NCBI GenBank assembly: GCA_016717305.1
Contig: JADKFY010000001.1
Location: 248,001 to 312,000 of the forward strand
Reading direction: 5' to 3'
Length of the DNA stretch: 64,000 nucleotides
Source: Flavobacteriales bacterium
Lineage (GTDB): Bacteria; Bacteroidota; Bacteroidia; Flavobacteriales_F; PHOS-HE28
A model generated the notes under the pieces. The model worked only from the letters and a program-made list of their open reading frames with translations, ran no database searches and was not told where the DNA came from. The position numbers were made by a program, and so were the translations under genes. Below, one piece after another: positions 51,501 to 59,663 of this stretch (positions within the stretch are counted from its first letter, which is position 1; each line of letters starts with the position of its first letter).

Positions 51501-52040
51501 GCGTTGGCTGACATACGTTACATCTGCGATGAAAGACTGCATACCTACCAGGTCGAGTACGAGCTGCTTGGCGATGGGAATGGTGGTTTCCTGGTGGAAG
51601 GGCTTGAAGGGACCTATTCCCATCCGGACTCGCTCCCGTATGTCTTCACCAGTGTGGTGATGGCTCCGGGCGAACTCTTTACTGCGACCATTACGGACCT
51701 GTATGAATGCGGTCCGTTGATCATTAACGGAAGGAACGAATGCGATTTCGAGGTGGCGATCTTCGTGCCCGAGTCGTTCTCGCCGAACGGAGATGGGATC
51801 AATGAATCCTTCCAGATACCTGGGATCGAGGCCTATCCGGAGAACACGGTGGTGATCTTCAACCGCTGGGGCAATAAGGTCTTTGACGCGGCCGGCTACG
51901 ACAACAATACTGTTGTTTGGGATGGTACCTCGTCCAAAGCGGTGATCGGGAATAGCGTGCCCGCCGGTACCTATTTCTACGTGATCGAACTGGAAGCGAG
52001 CACCGATGCCTTCAAGGGATCCATACAAGTGGTGCGATGA
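45501..52040 (+). CDS. Giant T9SS adhesin, C-terminal part with type B sorting domain
   Basis: Continuation of the preceding gene after a single-base deletion. It has about 24 more copies of the 80-residue repeat (30 in the whole protein). It differs from SprB repeats by having one conserved Cys after the TI-VCS strand and the GGTW core. The last repeats are more diverged (GPNVAPGGDWNDV, VSDTSYKLVNGLGG). A type B T9SS sorting domain ends it (ESFSPNGDGINESF, IFNRWGNKVFDAAGY, the terminal GSIQVVR). It is a secreted surface protein, probably an adhesin. Its stop overlaps the third PorP/SprF start by four bases. Confidence 0.85.
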   Translation, partial: LPGTSPAGVYTYTVIGNSPCTNGTATVTVNVTNAPVPGTNSTITRCSNAADVNLFLQLGGSPQSGGTWTRPDGTSHNGTYLPASQPGGNYTYTVAGTGPCAARSAIVQVVRVVAPNAGSNGNITVCSSDGPFEMIDVLGSSPNGTGTWRAPNGTTVVGEFTPGTSVAGTYKYVVVGAVPCANDTGFVTVNVNPAPNAGTNTTITVCSDAATFPLFTQLGGTPQTGGTWTDPLGATHNGSFIPGTSLPGGYTYRKTGDTPCLAATAVVVVNVNRKPVAGTNGSFTRCSTDASVNIFSILGGTPDGGGVWTGPSTLTNGIFMPGTSTPGTYTYTVSGTAPCTNATATVIANVNMAPNAGTGGTITICPGSPSVDLFNGITGTPDLTGTWTELTTPGHVSGSFFDPTGLPAGDYDVRYTVSGGVECGNANTVVRVTIVPTLNAGSNGNLSACGSNTQVDLFNGLGGSPQAGGTWINLGGTGTLTGQYFNASSVSSGTYLFRYRLSGIAGCESDSAQVTLNIVEAPRAGNPGSTTTCSSAVPFSLFTLLGGNPMSGGIWHIGPATGPIMSGSYDPATNASGLFTYVVNGAAPCTSVTSTVTVTEIQGANAGTPASRSVCSNGAQFNMTNALGGTPDASGQWWFGGAHDPAFVPGLDIQGVYEYRVQGQAPCPLVTASLSVTVSEAANAGLNSSVTYCTGDGAQNMFFALTGDPDNGGSWRGITGANHSASFDPASDPIGNYKYIVTGSAPCVNDTAVLSVFLDPSPDAGGNGTAQLCIDGPAVNLINYLTGTPDPFGTWVGPNPLFPPFSGTFTPGTSVAGTYRYRVVNSCGTDSATVVVTVSTPANAGCSASINKCSSEGAFDMRAALGCNAAPSGTWTGPGPATGGVFTPGTSTPGVHTYTLGAVGGCAASSTTLTVAVFPVRNAGVDATRNLCRTDGQLHLFPLLGNSAQPGGVWRRNGVAHAETIDPATDLSGTYVYFLAANAGCPADSALVQINISTPPNAGNDGVITLCSSSPPYQLILSLSGNPQLNGTWTLPNSTTIHSGVFFPSSDPPGVYKYKRNGNAGCPADSSYVTVIVNPAVDAGGNGTRQVCSDAPQFHLFDNLGGNPQEGGVWFDPSNAAIAGDLYIPGTSVPGVYKYKLTGIAPCSSDSATVTVTQELAPDAGFSSLVNVCSSSDPFPLIGALGGTPQTGGTWSPVTDQPGIFNPSVDPGGAYTYTKSGISPCGTSTAQVVITLTQQANAGSNGSVSVCLGTTSVPLFPALNGTPSTGGVWTTPCPQGSLSNGEFNTTGMAAGTSCIITYTHAANGPCPAQSAQITVSVVDDLDAGEDNTIQACRSDLIALYSILAGSPQPGGSWINLDNASGFIPEGVFNTSSVAANTTWRFRYLLPGDSQCPADSAMVTVEVQEGPSAGCDGPTQSRCTSDVSFQLITFLGCTPDPGGSWFGPGPIAHSGTFNPATDVGGLYQYVVAGIGSCAADTATILINLTPTAFAGRDSSFLICSSSSILDMRPLLGPGVDPSGVWFRYDAVSTIHGPNYDPALDSTGIFFYVVQSLNACNPDTAWIFAFEYQAVFAGCSAEAEICAGNGEWTNLVTLLGCPPSGTGSWSYLGPDTVAHSGFFNPAVDLAGIYRYTVLADTPCTASEALLTITLIDIGDPGRDTVIFVCAGSAVVDLYNLLGPNVAPGGDWNDVDGSNALIDSLFDPAAAGDGTWHFQYWIQGNASCPARFSTITVVVGSSGFAGSDSTFTICNSLTTFDLFSALGPNALPGGTWLSPTGPILHWDPVSGILYPSSFDTTGALPEIVYQVTDPVCGTANAILRITLAPAPNVGGGGVGYISLCFTGVPINLFDTLVAYNEDNEPLPGGIWFNPFGFPEDGIYDPAEEPQGEYKYTFPESIGCISDTARVFLYLYYPPFAGDDTVTTICVSDTSYKLVNGLGGNPPDYGTWIAPTQATFDAMDNGYLDPEGLDPAEYEFTYFILGGGCANDTATLRVRISEYPALADIRYICDERLHTYQVEYELLGDGNGGFLVEGLEGTYSHPDSLPYVFTSVVMAPGELFTATITDLYECGPLIINGRNECDFEVAIFVPESFSPNGDGINESFQIPGIEAYPENTVVIFNRWGNKVFDAAGYDNNTVVWDGTSSKAVIGNSVPAGTYFYVIELEASTDAFKGSIQVVR

Positions 52041-52969
52041 AGTTGCTACGCACCATAGGATCCATATTCGTGCTGTGTGCACTGCTTGCCTCTACAACAA
52101 CACGGGCCCAGCAAGACCCCATGTACAGCCAATACATGTTCAACACGTTGGCCTTCAACCCGGCGTATGCGGGCAGTGGCGGGGTGCTTACGGCCATGGC
52201 TTTGAGCAGGCACCAGTGGGTGGGCTTCAGCGGTGCACCTTCCACCCAGACCATACTGGTCCATTCACCCGTAAAAGCCGATAAGATCGCGTTGGGCTTC
52301 GAGGCCATGAACGATAGGATCGGGGCAACGAACCAGACCTCGGCCTTCGGCAATTTCGCATACCGTATCCGCACCGGAACGAATACCCATCTTTCGTTCG
52401 GATTGAAAGGTGGTGTCAATATCTATCAAGCCGACTTGGCCTCGTTGACCACCGTTGAGGAGGGAGACCCCGCCAATGTGAACACAAAAGGACAATTCCT
52501 GCCCAACTTCGGATTCGGATTGTTCTGGCACGGCCCGCGGTATTATGTGGGCCTTTCCGCACCAAAGCTCTTGGAGAACAAATTGGATGCGGTCAGCGGC
52601 GCGGTGCTCGTTCCTACCAGCGAATCGCGCCATTATTTCCTGATCGGTGGGTACGTGTTCGATATCGGTCGCGACTTCAAGTTCAAACCCTCTTTCATGT
52701 TGCGCAATGTATCGGGTGCCCCAATTTCCTTGGACCTGAATGCAAACTTCTTGTTGCGTGACAAGATCTGGTTCGGGGCCATGTACCGCTTTGGGAATGC
52801 CTTCGGCTTGATGGGCCAGTACTTGATCACCGATCAATTCCGTGTAGGGTATGCCTTTGATCTGACCACTTCGCGGCTTGGTGCATACAATGCCGGAACG
52901 CACGAGATCATGCTGAGCTACGATTTCCGTTTCCTGAAGGGCAGGACCATTTCACCCCGCTATTTCTAA
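52037..52969 (+). CDS. PorP/SprF family T9SS outer-membrane protein
   Basis: A 310-residue outer-membrane barrel protein, the third PorP/SprF of the locus. It has a signal peptide (to TTRAQQ), then PMYSQYMFNTLAFNPAYAGS and RHQWVGFSGAPSTQT, and a C-terminal RVGYAFDLTTSRLGAYNAGTHE. This copy is closer to the classical family sequence than the other two. It is coupled by an ATGA overlap to the second giant adhesin and lies three bases before the OmpA-like gene. The adhesin-PorP-OmpA order resembles PorP-PorE-type sets in other Bacteroidota. Confidence 0.92.
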   Translation: MKLLRTIGSIFVLCALLASTTTRAQQDPMYSQYMFNTLAFNPAYAGSGGVLTAMALSRHQWVGFSGAPSTQTILVHSPVKADKIALGFEAMNDRIGATNQTSAFGNFAYRIRTGTNTHLSFGLKGGVNIYQADLASLTTVEEGDPANVNTKGQFLPNFGFGLFWHGPRYYVGLSAPKLLENKLDAVSGAVLVPTSESRHYFLIGGYVFDIGRDFKFKPSFMLRNVSGAPISLDLNANFLLRDKIWFGAMYRFGNAFGLMGQYLITDQFRVGYAFDLTTSRLGAYNAGTHEIMLSYDFRFLKGRTISPRYF

Positions 52970-52972
52970 GGG

Positions 52973-55177
52973 ATGTTGCAACGGATCATCATCTCTGTAC
53001 TACTTGCCCTTTCGGTGGTGTGTACAATGGCGCAGGGTAATGCCGATCCCTATGTGAACGAGGCCGATCGGTATTACGCGCAAATGGCATACGCACGCGC
53101 CATTCCCCCGTATACCACCGCCACTGAACTCGGAGCCGTGAACGAGCACGTGACCAAGCGGTTGGCCGAGTGCCATATGCGCCTCGGTCAGACCGAAGAA
53201 GCCGAGAAATGGTATGCCATGGTGGTCAAGTTCCTTAACCGCGAACCCGTGGACCTGTTCCATTATGCCGAAGCGTTGAAGAGCAACGGGAAATACCAAG
53301 TTGCAGAAGAATGGATGGACCGCTATTTGGCCGAGGTCGAGAAGGGCGAGGCGGTGCTTCACCGCAGCAACATTGGTGGATTTGCGCGGAAATTCACAGC
53401 GGACCCGGATCGGTTCACCGTGCGCAACGTTGCTGCAAACTCGTCGTTCTCCGATTTTGGGACCGCATGGGCGGATGAGAACCATATACTCTTTTCAAGT
53501 GCCCGAAAGGTCAACGTTGGAATTGAGCGTCGTGCCAGCTATAACGACCAGCCGTTCCTTGATCTGTTCGTTGCCGATGTTACGCCGAGCGGAGACCTGG
53601 TGAATGCCCGAGAGCTGGAAGGTGATGTGAACACCAAGCTCCATGAGGGCCCGGCCACCGCTAGTGCAAATGGGGATGTGATCTGGTTCACAAGGAATGA
53701 GCTGTTCAATGGTCGAGTAAAGAAGAGTACTTCGGGGATCCTGAGGTTGGGTATATACAAGGCGCATAATGTGTCCGGGAAGTGGGGGAACATTGAACAG
53801 TTCTTGTATAACAACAGTGAGACATCCGTAGGCCACCCAGCGATCTCCCCGGATGGAATGCGGTTGTTTTTCGTAAGCGATATGCCCGGCGGACATGGGG
53901 GGTCGGATATCTATGTGTGCAAGGACATGGGTGGCTCTTGGGGTGAACCTGAGAATTTGGGCCCTGCAGTGAACACGCCGCACAACGAAGTGTTCCCGTT
54001 CATTGGTGCGGACAACACGTTGTATTTCGCCAGTAATGGTCATCCCGGATTGGGCGGGTTGGACATTTTCGCATCCATCTACAAAGGCTTGGATGGTTAC
54101 GCGGCACCTGTAAATGTGGGTGCGCCCGTGAACGGTCCTAAGGACGATTTTGCGTTCATCATAAATAAGGATCGAAAGAAAGGTTTCTTCTCAAGCAATC
54201 GCCCGGGAGGCCTTGGTGACGATGACATCTATGCGTTTGAAATGCTCGGCGATCTGGAGCAACGGTTTCTTTGCACAGGACTTGTGATCGACGACGAAAC
54301 GGAATCGCCGGTCGTGGATATTGAGGTGAAACTTTTCGACATGGACGGCCGAGTGGTGGCCACCGCTCGCACTGATGCCAATGGAGAGTACAATGTACCG
54401 GTGGACAAGGGGAAAGAGTACTTGCTTAAGGTCGAAATGAAAGGACGCTACACGGGTGAAACACACGTGAGTACGGAGGACATTGCCGAGCAACAGATCA
54501 TTACGCGCGACATACACATGATCCCCGATGCCGGTATTTGGATCAGGGGTACCGCCCATTACCAGGAGAAGATCGGATTCGTGCCGGGTGTTACTGTAAC
54601 GGTGGTGAACATGAGCAGCTTTTTCACCGAAAGTCAGACCACAGGCGAGGGAGGAGACATCAATATGCGGCTCCAAAGCAACGAGGAATTCGAGGTGCTT
54701 CTCGAGAAGCCGGGGTATTACAGCATCAGTCTGCCGATCTCAACGATAGGGATGAAGAACGGCATCATCCTCTTGAACGACCTGCGACAGTTGGATTTTG
54801 AGCCTATCCTCATTGGTACTCCTGTGCCCTTCAAACAGATCCGTTGGGCCCACGAGGGGACCGATCTGGACCAAGCAGCGAAGATCGAACTGGACCAATT
54901 CGCGGAACGGCTCAATACGAACCCCTTGGTCAAAGTGGAGATCGGTGTACACAGTGATGCACGCGATACCAATGACCCCGCCAAGCGCGATCAGAAAAGG
55001 GCAGCCTCGATCGTTTCCCACCTCGTGAAGAAAGGCGTGAAGAAGGACCGGCTCACCGAAAAGGGTTACGGCATTTCGCGCCTCAAGAACCACTGTGCAC
55101 CCGGAGTCCAATGCACCGAGGCCGAGCATGCCGAGAACCGACGCGTGGAATTCACCGTTACCGACGTTTTCGAATAG
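52973..55177 (+). CDS. OmpA family protein with TPR, PD40 and CarboxypepD-reg domains (PorE-like)
   Basis: A 734-residue envelope protein. In order it has a signal peptide, TPR-like repeats (about 25-120, YAQMAYARAIPPYTTATEL), WD40-like PD40 segments (about 230-420, HPAISPDGMRLFFVSDMPGG and FPFIGADNTLYFASNGHPG), a carboxypeptidase-regulatory-like domain (about 440-520) and an OmpA peptidoglycan-binding domain (about 610-730, KVEIGVHSDARDTN and RDQKRAASIVSHL then ENRRVEFTV). This domain order matches PorE-like proteins, which anchor T9SS parts to peptidoglycan. It is the last gene of the three-cassette region, so it probably serves all three, or the third PorP. Confidence 0.9.
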   Translation: MLQRIIISVLLALSVVCTMAQGNADPYVNEADRYYAQMAYARAIPPYTTATELGAVNEHVTKRLAECHMRLGQTEEAEKWYAMVVKFLNREPVDLFHYAEALKSNGKYQVAEEWMDRYLAEVEKGEAVLHRSNIGGFARKFTADPDRFTVRNVAANSSFSDFGTAWADENHILFSSARKVNVGIERRASYNDQPFLDLFVADVTPSGDLVNARELEGDVNTKLHEGPATASANGDVIWFTRNELFNGRVKKSTSGILRLGIYKAHNVSGKWGNIEQFLYNNSETSVGHPAISPDGMRLFFVSDMPGGHGGSDIYVCKDMGGSWGEPENLGPAVNTPHNEVFPFIGADNTLYFASNGHPGLGGLDIFASIYKGLDGYAAPVNVGAPVNGPKDDFAFIINKDRKKGFFSSNRPGGLGDDDIYAFEMLGDLEQRFLCTGLVIDDETESPVVDIEVKLFDMDGRVVATARTDANGEYNVPVDKGKEYLLKVEMKGRYTGETHVSTEDIAEQQIITRDIHMIPDAGIWIRGTAHYQEKIGFVPGVTVTVVNMSSFFTESQTTGEGGDINMRLQSNEEFEVLLEKPGYYSISLPISTIGMKNGIILLNDLRQLDFEPILIGTPVPFKQIRWAHEGTDLDQAAKIELDQFAERLNTNPLVKVEIGVHSDARDTNDPAKRDQKRAASIVSHLVKKGVKKDRLTEKGYGISRLKNHCAPGVQCTEAEHAENRRVEFTVTDVFE

Positions 55178-55215
55178 GGAGCGGGTCTTCTCCCTTCCGT
55201 TCGACCTCCGGTCGA

Positions 55216-55869
55216 TCAACCTCCTTCCAATGCCCGGAACGAATATCCCTGTTCCGCAAAGTGGGCCAAGGTCCGAGGCAACACGTAACGCAAGCGTTCT
55301 TCCCCCTTCAAGCTATCGTGGAAGATCACGATGGAACCCGGCTTTACGTTCGGACGAACGTTCCGCCAGCACTGCTCGCCGCTTATGGCGGTGTCGAAGT
55401 CGCCGCTGAGCACGTCGCACAGTACCACATCGTATCGCTTCTTCATTGCCGCGTATTGGGCCCGGCTAATGCTCAGGTACGGTGGTCGGAACAATCGGGT
55501 TCCTGTTAGTGCTTGGCACTGGAGCACATTGCGCAAGTATGACCTTTTGCTAGTGCGTAGACCACGGATGTGATCGTACGTGTGGTTGCCTACTGCATGC
55601 CCTTCTTGGCGGATCCGAGCGAAGAGTTCCGGATGTAGTTCGCAATTGCGACCGATGCAAAAGAAGGTGGCCTTCGCACCGTGTTCCGCCAACGTATCCA
55701 ACACCCACGGGGTCACCGATGGTACGGGACCGTCGTCGAAGGTGAGGAACAGCTCCTTGGACTTGGTAGGAACCGTCCAGACAAATCCATTGAACAATGC
55801 CCTCACGATCCATGGTGCATGAACGATATACCAGGGGCTTTGCCTCATCGCGGTGTTCAGCATGGCCAT
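55216..55869 (-). CDS. Polysaccharide deacetylase family protein
   Basis: A 217-residue protein of the NodB/CE4 fold. The catalytic motifs are visible: FLTFDDGP (catalytic Asp and metal Asp), HTYDH (metal-binding His pair) and RPPYL. The C-terminal GSIVIFHDS motif completes the set. Substrates of the family are N-acetylated sugars in peptidoglycan, chitin or exopolysaccharide. There is an N-terminal hydrophobic stretch (WYIVHAPWIVRALF) that may be a membrane anchor. Three in-frame Met codons lie close together at the start. It overlaps no gene and is convergent with the OmpA-like gene. Confidence 0.9.
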   Translation of the reverse strand: MAMLNTAMRQSPWYIVHAPWIVRALFNGFVWTVPTKSKELFLTFDDGPVPSVTPWVLDTLAEHGAKATFFCIGRNCELHPELFARIRQEGHAVGNHTYDHIRGLRTSKRSYLRNVLQCQALTGTRLFRPPYLSISRAQYAAMKKRYDVVLCDVLSGDFDTAISGEQCWRNVRPNVKPGSIVIFHDSLKGEERLRYVLPRTLAHFAEQGYSFRALEGG

Positions 55870-55889
55870 GATCGGCCGGACTTACCCGA

Positions 55890-58800
55890 TCAGAACCGCA
55901 TTTTCGAGGTCTTTCGACCTTGGAGTTCCATCAGCTTTTCACGGTACATGCGTTCCATTTCCGAGAAACGTTCGTTCATTCCGTCGGACAAGGTGGTATC
56001 CCCAACACGTGGACCTGTACCTGCCAAGGTATCGGCAGGCAGTGATCTGTTCATCCGTTCGGTGGTGGTGGAGAGACGCCCCATTACAGCATGGGATATC
56101 GCCATTTCATCTTCCAGACTTGCCGCATGCCTTGGGTCCAAGCTCAAGTAGAAGTTCAAGTTCTCCTCCATGATCGTGAACAGCCGTTCGGATAGCGCAT
56201 TGGCCTTCTCGATATCGCCAATATCATAATATGCCTCAACCGTTGGAAGAAGGATGCGATCGAACGGTACGTTGCGTTCCGGCATGTGTTCCAAGGACAG
56301 GTCCAGGACCGTGCGTGCATCGGCATCTCGCCCTTCATCGATCAATGCTTCGGCCAAACTGCTCAACTGCAAACGCAAATTGGTGGTCATGCGCAGGATG
56401 TTCTCATCCAAATAGATGTCGCCTTCAGTGCCCATGTTGCCCCAGAGGAATTTCTCCGTTACGTTCTTGAACATGACATCCGTGGCCACGCGACCCTGCA
56501 GGTTCGGATTCTTGTTCGGCGTGTAGTAAGGCACGACACGATAGGTCAAGCCTTCCAATTGGAAATAGTCCTGGAGGTTGATATAGCTGTCCGGACCGGT
56601 GGTCACCGCGAAATAGATCGGCCGTTCCCAGTTGTTGTTTGCCAACAAGTCCAGTACCATCAAGTGGTTCTTCAACAGCACTTGGCGATCGATCTGCCAG
56701 TTCACACGTTTGGCCCATGCGGTATCCGTAGGCTGAAGGGTGCCGTTGCCGAAAACCGTTGCACTATCAACCGCGAGGCTGAACTTGTCGGTAGGGAAGT
56801 AGGAATCCTTCACACCACGCTGGAAGAGGACCTGCTTGTTGCGATCATTGGAAACGAAATCCATCATCTCCTTCAGGTCCCGATAGCCGTCACCCTGCGG
56901 GATCAGGGCAACAACATCACGTGTGCCTTGCCGGTACTTTTCAGGCGCCATGTTGAAGGGGACCGGTTCACTTTCATACGCCTTCCTGCGCATTTGATCG
57001 ATGTACCAATCCGTGTTCAACAGGCTAAGGTTGACCACCCTGACGTCTGTCCGGATACCTTCAACTTCCTGTGCATACCATAGTGGGAATGTGTCGTTGT
57101 CCCCGTTGGTGAAAAGGATCGCGTTCGGTGCGCAACTGTTCAAATAGTCCGCAGCCAGATCACGTGCCGGTGTACGGTTACCACGATCATGATCGTCCCA
57201 GCCATCGGCCACCATGACGATAGGGATCAAGAGCCCGAGCGAAGTTGCGAGCACACCGAACAAGGTGTCGTTCTTCGCGGCCTTCCCCAAGAGGTACATG
57301 ACGCCCATGGCACCACCACCCAATACGCCCATGTACAAGATGGCGTAAGAGATCGCATGATCGTCCCCACCAACGGATTCCACGCCGTACTTGAGCACCC
57401 CAAGTCCCAAGGCGGACCCAACAGTGGTGGCCAATTCCTTTTGTGTCAACGTACGTGCCGCATCGTATAACGCGAACACGCCCAAGCCGATCCAAATGGC
57501 GAACGCATAGAACGAACCCACATAGGCATAATCCCGCTCACGCGGTTGATAAGGGGTCTGGTTCAGGTAGATCACAATGGCCACACCGGTGAAGAAGAAC
57601 AGGAGCATCACCACCGTCCAATCCCGTGAATGCCGAACTAGCTGATACACCAGACCGATGATCCCGAGAAGGAAGGGCAACAGGTAGAAGCGGTTGAACG
57701 CTTTGTTCTCTTTCAAACTGGAGGGTAATTGGGTCTGGTTCCCGAGACGCTCCGTATCGATCATCTTGATGCCAGTGGTCCAGTTGCCGTCCAGAATGTT
57801 TCCATGCCCTTGCATATCGTTCTGCCGACCTGCGAAATTCCACATGAAGTACCTCCAGTACATCCAGTCCATCTGGTAGCCGAAGAAGTAGGTCATGTTC
57901 TCCCCGAAAGTGGGTTTGTAGATGATCGTCGCTTTGCCTTCACGATCCAATGTGCGAATGGGCCGGCCTTTGAAGTCGCTCCACTCCTTGTACGCATTGA
58001 TGTGGTTGCGCTGTGCGCTGTACATCCGTGGGAACACCATGGTGAAGTCCGGGTCGTACACCGGTTCAGTACCCGTGCGCGGATCGGTTATGATGTAGGC
58101 ATGGTCCACAGTGTGGCCCGGATCCTCATCCACGAAGTGTTGTGCGCTCCAACGGTCGTAAACGTTCTTCACCGCTTTGCCGTCCTTCTTGATCTCGTAG
58201 GTTGCGGTGTAGACCGGTGTCCCATCCTCGCGCTCATTGCCATACGGTGATTCCCAGAATTGACCTACCATTAGTGGCCGATCACCGTACTGTTCGCGGT
58301 TCAAGTAGCTAAACAGGTTGAAGACATTCTCCGGATTGTTCTCGTCGATAGGCGGATTGGCCGTACTGCGGATCACGATCATCGCGTAGCTGCTGTAGCC
58401 CACGAGGATCACACTAACCCCCAGGATCACCGTGTTCCAAAGCACCTTGCCATTCTGCTGGGTCCAACGAAGTCCCCAGACCACCAGCCCGATCAACAGC
58501 AGCGTGTAGATCAGGTTCCCCGTGTTGAACGGAAGCCCGAAGTCGTTCACGAAGATCAATTCGAATTTACCGGCCATCTTCACCAGACCCGGAATAATGA
58601 TGGCCTGGATAGTGCCCAAGATGATCGCCGATACGATGAAGGTCATCACGATCCCCTTCAACGTTGGTTCGTAGCGCTTGAAATAGTAAACGAATGCAAT
58701 AGCAGGGATGCACAGAAGATTGAGCAAGTGGACACCGATGCTCAGTCCCATCAAATAGGCGATCAGGATCAGCCAGCGGGTGCTATGGGCTTGTTCAGCC

Positions 58801-59294
58801 TCGCTTTCCCACTTCAGGATCGCCCAGAATACGATGGCCGTGAAGAAACTGGAAAGGGCATATACTTCACCTTCCACGGCACTGAACCAGAAGCTATCGC
58901 TCCAGGTGTAGGCCAAGGCACCAACTGCACCACTTCCCAGGATCGCGATAATGCTCCCGGTCGTAAGGGCACTTCCGTTGCGCGTGGCCAGTTTGTGGGC
59001 CATGTGTGTAATGCTCCAGAACAGGAACAGGATGGTGAATGCACTTGCCAAGGCGCTCAGAACGTTCACCGCGACCGGCACATTTTCCGGACTCACAAAG
59101 GCACTGGCCACACGTGCCAGGATCATGAATAGCGGTGCGCCTGGCGGGTGGCCCACTTCCAGCTTGTATGCCGTTGCAATGAACTCGCCACAATCCCAGA
59201 AACTACTGGTGGGCTCGATCGTCATTATGTACGTCCACGCGGCGACCAGGAAGACCAGCCAACCGGTAACGATGTTCAATTTCCTATAATCCAT
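55890..59294 (-). CDS. DUF2723 (GT117-like) integral membrane protein
   Basis: A 1134-residue polytopic membrane protein. The start MDYRKLNIVTGWLVF is followed by WDCGEFIATAYKLEVGHPPG, the DUF2723 signature with an acidic pair on the first periplasmic loop. A dozen or so hydrophobic segments follow (YAYVGSFYAFAIWIGLG is a later one), then a large soluble C-terminal region with FTNGDNDTFPLWYAQEVEG and TPR-like helices at the end. DUF2723 proteins are annotated as glycosyltransferase family 117; their resemblance to GT-C protein O-mannosyltransferases suggests sugar transfer in the envelope. An upstream extension of 39 codons exists but reads as non-membrane sequence. It follows the deacetylase gene on the same strand. 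Confidence 0.85.
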   Translation of the reverse strand: MDYRKLNIVTGWLVFLVAAWTYIMTIEPTSSFWDCGEFIATAYKLEVGHPPGAPLFMILARVASAFVSPENVPVAVNVLSALASAFTILFLFWSITHMAHKLATRNGSALTTGSIIAILGSGAVGALAYTWSDSFWFSAVEGEVYALSSFFTAIVFWAILKWESEAEQAHSTRWLILIAYLMGLSIGVHLLNLLCIPAIAFVYYFKRYEPTLKGIVMTFIVSAIILGTIQAIIIPGLVKMAGKFELIFVNDFGLPFNTGNLIYTLLLIGLVVWGLRWTQQNGKVLWNTVILGVSVILVGYSSYAMIVIRSTANPPIDENNPENVFNLFSYLNREQYGDRPLMVGQFWESPYGNEREDGTPVYTATYEIKKDGKAVKNVYDRWSAQHFVDEDPGHTVDHAYIITDPRTGTEPVYDPDFTMVFPRMYSAQRNHINAYKEWSDFKGRPIRTLDREGKATIIYKPTFGENMTYFFGYQMDWMYWRYFMWNFAGRQNDMQGHGNILDGNWTTGIKMIDTERLGNQTQLPSSLKENKAFNRFYLLPFLLGIIGLVYQLVRHSRDWTVVMLLFFFTGVAIVIYLNQTPYQPRERDYAYVGSFYAFAIWIGLGVFALYDAARTLTQKELATTVGSALGLGVLKYGVESVGGDDHAISYAILYMGVLGGGAMGVMYLLGKAAKNDTLFGVLATSLGLLIPIVMVADGWDDHDRGNRTPARDLAADYLNSCAPNAILFTNGDNDTFPLWYAQEVEGIRTDVRVVNLSLLNTDWYIDQMRRKAYESEPVPFNMAPEKYRQGTRDVVALIPQGDGYRDLKEMMDFVSNDRNKQVLFQRGVKDSYFPTDKFSLAVDSATVFGNGTLQPTDTAWAKRVNWQIDRQVLLKNHLMVLDLLANNNWERPIYFAVTTGPDSYINLQDYFQLEGLTYRVVPYYTPNKNPNLQGRVATDVMFKNVTEKFLWGNMGTEGDIYLDENILRMTTNLRLQLSSLAEALIDEGRDADARTVLDLSLEHMPERNVPFDRILLPTVEAYYDIGDIEKANALSERLFTIMEENLNFYLSLDPRHAASLEDEMAISHAVMGRLSTTTERMNRSLPADTLAGTGPRVGDTTLSDGMNERFSEMERMYREKLMELQGRKTSKMRF

Positions 59295-59420
59295 GCAGGC
59301 AGGGGCGAGTAGTGGTAAGGGCCACACGTTCAACCGGTAGGGTTGCGTGTTGCGGTGGCGAAAATACCGAAAGAACCCGGCACCTTGGTTTCTGTTTTGG
59401 TAGTGAAGCACAACAAACGT

Positions 59421-59428
59421 TACTTTTG
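59421..59428 (+). promoter_or_regulatory. Promoter of tRNA-Gln
   Basis: TACTTTTG matches TAnnTTTG exactly, with TTTTG (59395-59399) 21 bases before it, the best -33/-7 pair in the window. It lies 29 bases before the tRNA. Confidence 0.65.
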
Positions 59429-59457
59429 CCGCGCTTTACGCCAGTAGAGCTGTGAAT

Positions 59458-59530
59458 TGACCGATGGTGTAACTGGCAACACGTCTGATTTTGATTCAGG
59501 AGAGTCCAGGTTCGAGCCCTGGTCGGTCAA
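59458..59530 (+). tRNA. tRNA-Gln (UUG anticodon)
   Basis: A 73-base cloverleaf. The acceptor stem TGACCGA/TCGGTCA is perfect, the anticodon arm TCTGA-TTTTGAT-TCAGG has TTG in positions 34-36, and the T-arm contains TTCGAGC. CCA is not encoded. A terminator-like GC hairpin follows at once. Confidence 0.9.
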
Positions 59531-59580
59531 CAACAAACCCCGCGAAAGCGGGGTTTTGTTTTGACCGACCAGGGCTCGAA
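59511..59580. repeat. Inverted copy of the tRNA 3' end forming a long hairpin
   Basis: The last 20 bases of the tRNA (59511-59530) recur as their exact reverse complement at 59561-59580. Between them lies a CCCCGC-GAAA-GCGGGG hairpin. The whole arm pair is 33 bases long with three mismatches around the GAAA loop. Confidence 0.85.
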
Positions 59581-59631
59581 GTTCATCCTGCAGGCGCGTT
59601 AGCGCAATGCGGGAAGCCCTGGTCGGTCAAC
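59515..59631 (+). repeat. Direct repeat of the tRNA 3' end (59515-59531 and 59615-59631)
   Basis: AGCCCTGGTCGGTCAAC, the last bases of the tRNA plus one flanking base, occurs again exactly 100 bases downstream. Such 3'-end duplications are left by integrases that use tRNA genes as attachment sites, but no integrase or element is present here. Confidence 0.75.
59535..59563 (+). terminator. Terminator after tRNA-Gln
   Basis: CCCCGC-GAAA-GCGGGG stem with a following TTTTGTTTT run. It is also the loop end of the long inverted repeat. Confidence 0.75.
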
Positions 59632-59637
59632 GAAATG

Positions 59638-59663
59638 GAACCCCGCCACTGGCCGGGGTTTTT
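59638..59663 (+). terminator. Second terminator-like hairpin
   Basis: CCCCGCC-ACT-GGCCGGGG with one bulge, followed by TTTTTCG. It stands after the direct repeat of the tRNA end, so the tRNA-end-plus-terminator unit appears twice. Confidence 0.6.

Noticed and set aside
34282..52040. Many long minus-strand ORFs within the giant adhesins
   Set aside because: They are antisense shadows of repeat DNA and show repeat-period composition only.
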